Positions 12,561 to 12,787 of a DNA stretch of 12,787 bases are shown here, one piece after another (the first letter of the stretch is position 1; each line of letters opens with the position of its first letter). Source of the stretch: Bacteroidota bacterium (GTDB lineage: Bacteria > Bacteroidota > Bacteroidia > B-17B0 > Aurantibacillaceae); NCBI GenBank assembly GCA_025360565.1, contig JANYBY010000228.1, forward strand, positions 1-12,787. The letters run 5' to 3'. Below the pieces are notes generated by a model that did no database searches, was not told where the DNA came from, and worked only from the letters and a program-made list of their open reading frames with translations. The position numbers and the translations under genes were made by a program.

Positions 12561-12787
12561 ATGAACGCTAATTTAAATGCCGGTGATGAAAATTTAAATC
12601 CCACCGATAAAGAAATTGAAAGGGCCTTGCGCCCAATTGATTTCAATGATTTTAGCGGACAGGAATCGGTTGTAGATAACCTTCGCGTATTTGTTGCCGC
12701 TGCCAAACAGCGTGGCGAAGCCTTAGATCACGTTTTGTTACACGGTCCTCCCGGCCTCGGAAAAACAACTCTGGCGCATATTATCAG
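12561..12787 (+). CDS. ruvB: Holliday junction branch-migration ATPase RuvB (5' part)
   Basis: The motor ATPase of the RuvAB complex, which drives branch migration of Holliday junctions in recombination and repair. Only the first 75 residues are present; the gene runs off the right edge. They contain the typical RALRPIDFNDFSGQE (21-35) and the Walker A motif GPPGLGKTT (62-70) in LLHGPPGLGKTTLAHII. The ATG at 12561 gives an N-terminal extension of about 20 residues before the conserved start, usual for RuvB. It is divergent from the STAS-like operon. Confidence 0.95.
   Translation, partial: MNANLNAGDENLNPTDKEIERALRPIDFNDFSGQESVVDNLRVFVAAAKQRGEALDHVLLHGPPGLGKTTLAHII

Overview
The window is ordinary-looking chromosomal DNA from a member of the Bacteroidota. 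The evidence is an AT-rich genome, outer-membrane proteins of the DUF3078 and PorT-like kinds, many small lipoproteins, A-rich sequence rather than Shine-Dalgarno motifs before start codons, and repeated promoter-like signals of the Bacteroidota type (TTTG, about 20 bases, then TAnnTTTG). The genus cannot be told from this sequence.

Layout. Positions 1-219 and 1273-1353 hold copies of an imperfect palindromic repeat built from CACnGAG/CTCnGTG words. They bracket a minus-strand gene for a winged-helix plus phosphoribosyltransferase protein (208-1197). A plus-strand, probably co-transcribed block follows: phosphoglycerate mutase (start set at 1504), a BT0820-like HAD hydrolase, methionine aminopeptidase, and a membrane-anchored endonuclease/exonuclease/phosphatase protein whose frame has no usual start codon (3375-4538). 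Next come a lipoprotein with a Pmp3/YqaE-like C-terminus and a 79-residue exported Cys/Lys-rich protein closed by a clear terminator (5559-5588). A second plus-strand block holds aminofutalosine synthase mqnE, a DUF3078 outer-membrane protein, a PorT-like barrel and the flavin prenyltransferase ubiX. mqnE and ubiX both fit menaquinone synthesis by the futalosine route, where a UbiX homologue supplies prenyl-FMN to a UbiD-like decarboxylase.

The minus strand from 12439 down to 9070 carries a tight three-gene operon (STAS/SpoIIAA-like protein, MORN-type lipoprotein, GyrI-like protein), a small exported protein of unknown function, a lipid-anchored SPFH/band-7 protein followed by a terminator, and a lipocalin-like lipoprotein. 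The right edge cuts the start of ruvB, which is divergent from the three-gene operon.

No complete new defence system, CRISPR array, insertion sequence, rRNA or tRNA gene was seen. The points most worth a second look are the repeat pair around the HTH-phosphoribosyltransferase gene, the missing start codon of the phosphatase gene, the 16-residue duplication in the Cys/Lys-rich peptide, and promoter -7 elements that lie so close to start codons that several mRNAs may be leaderless.
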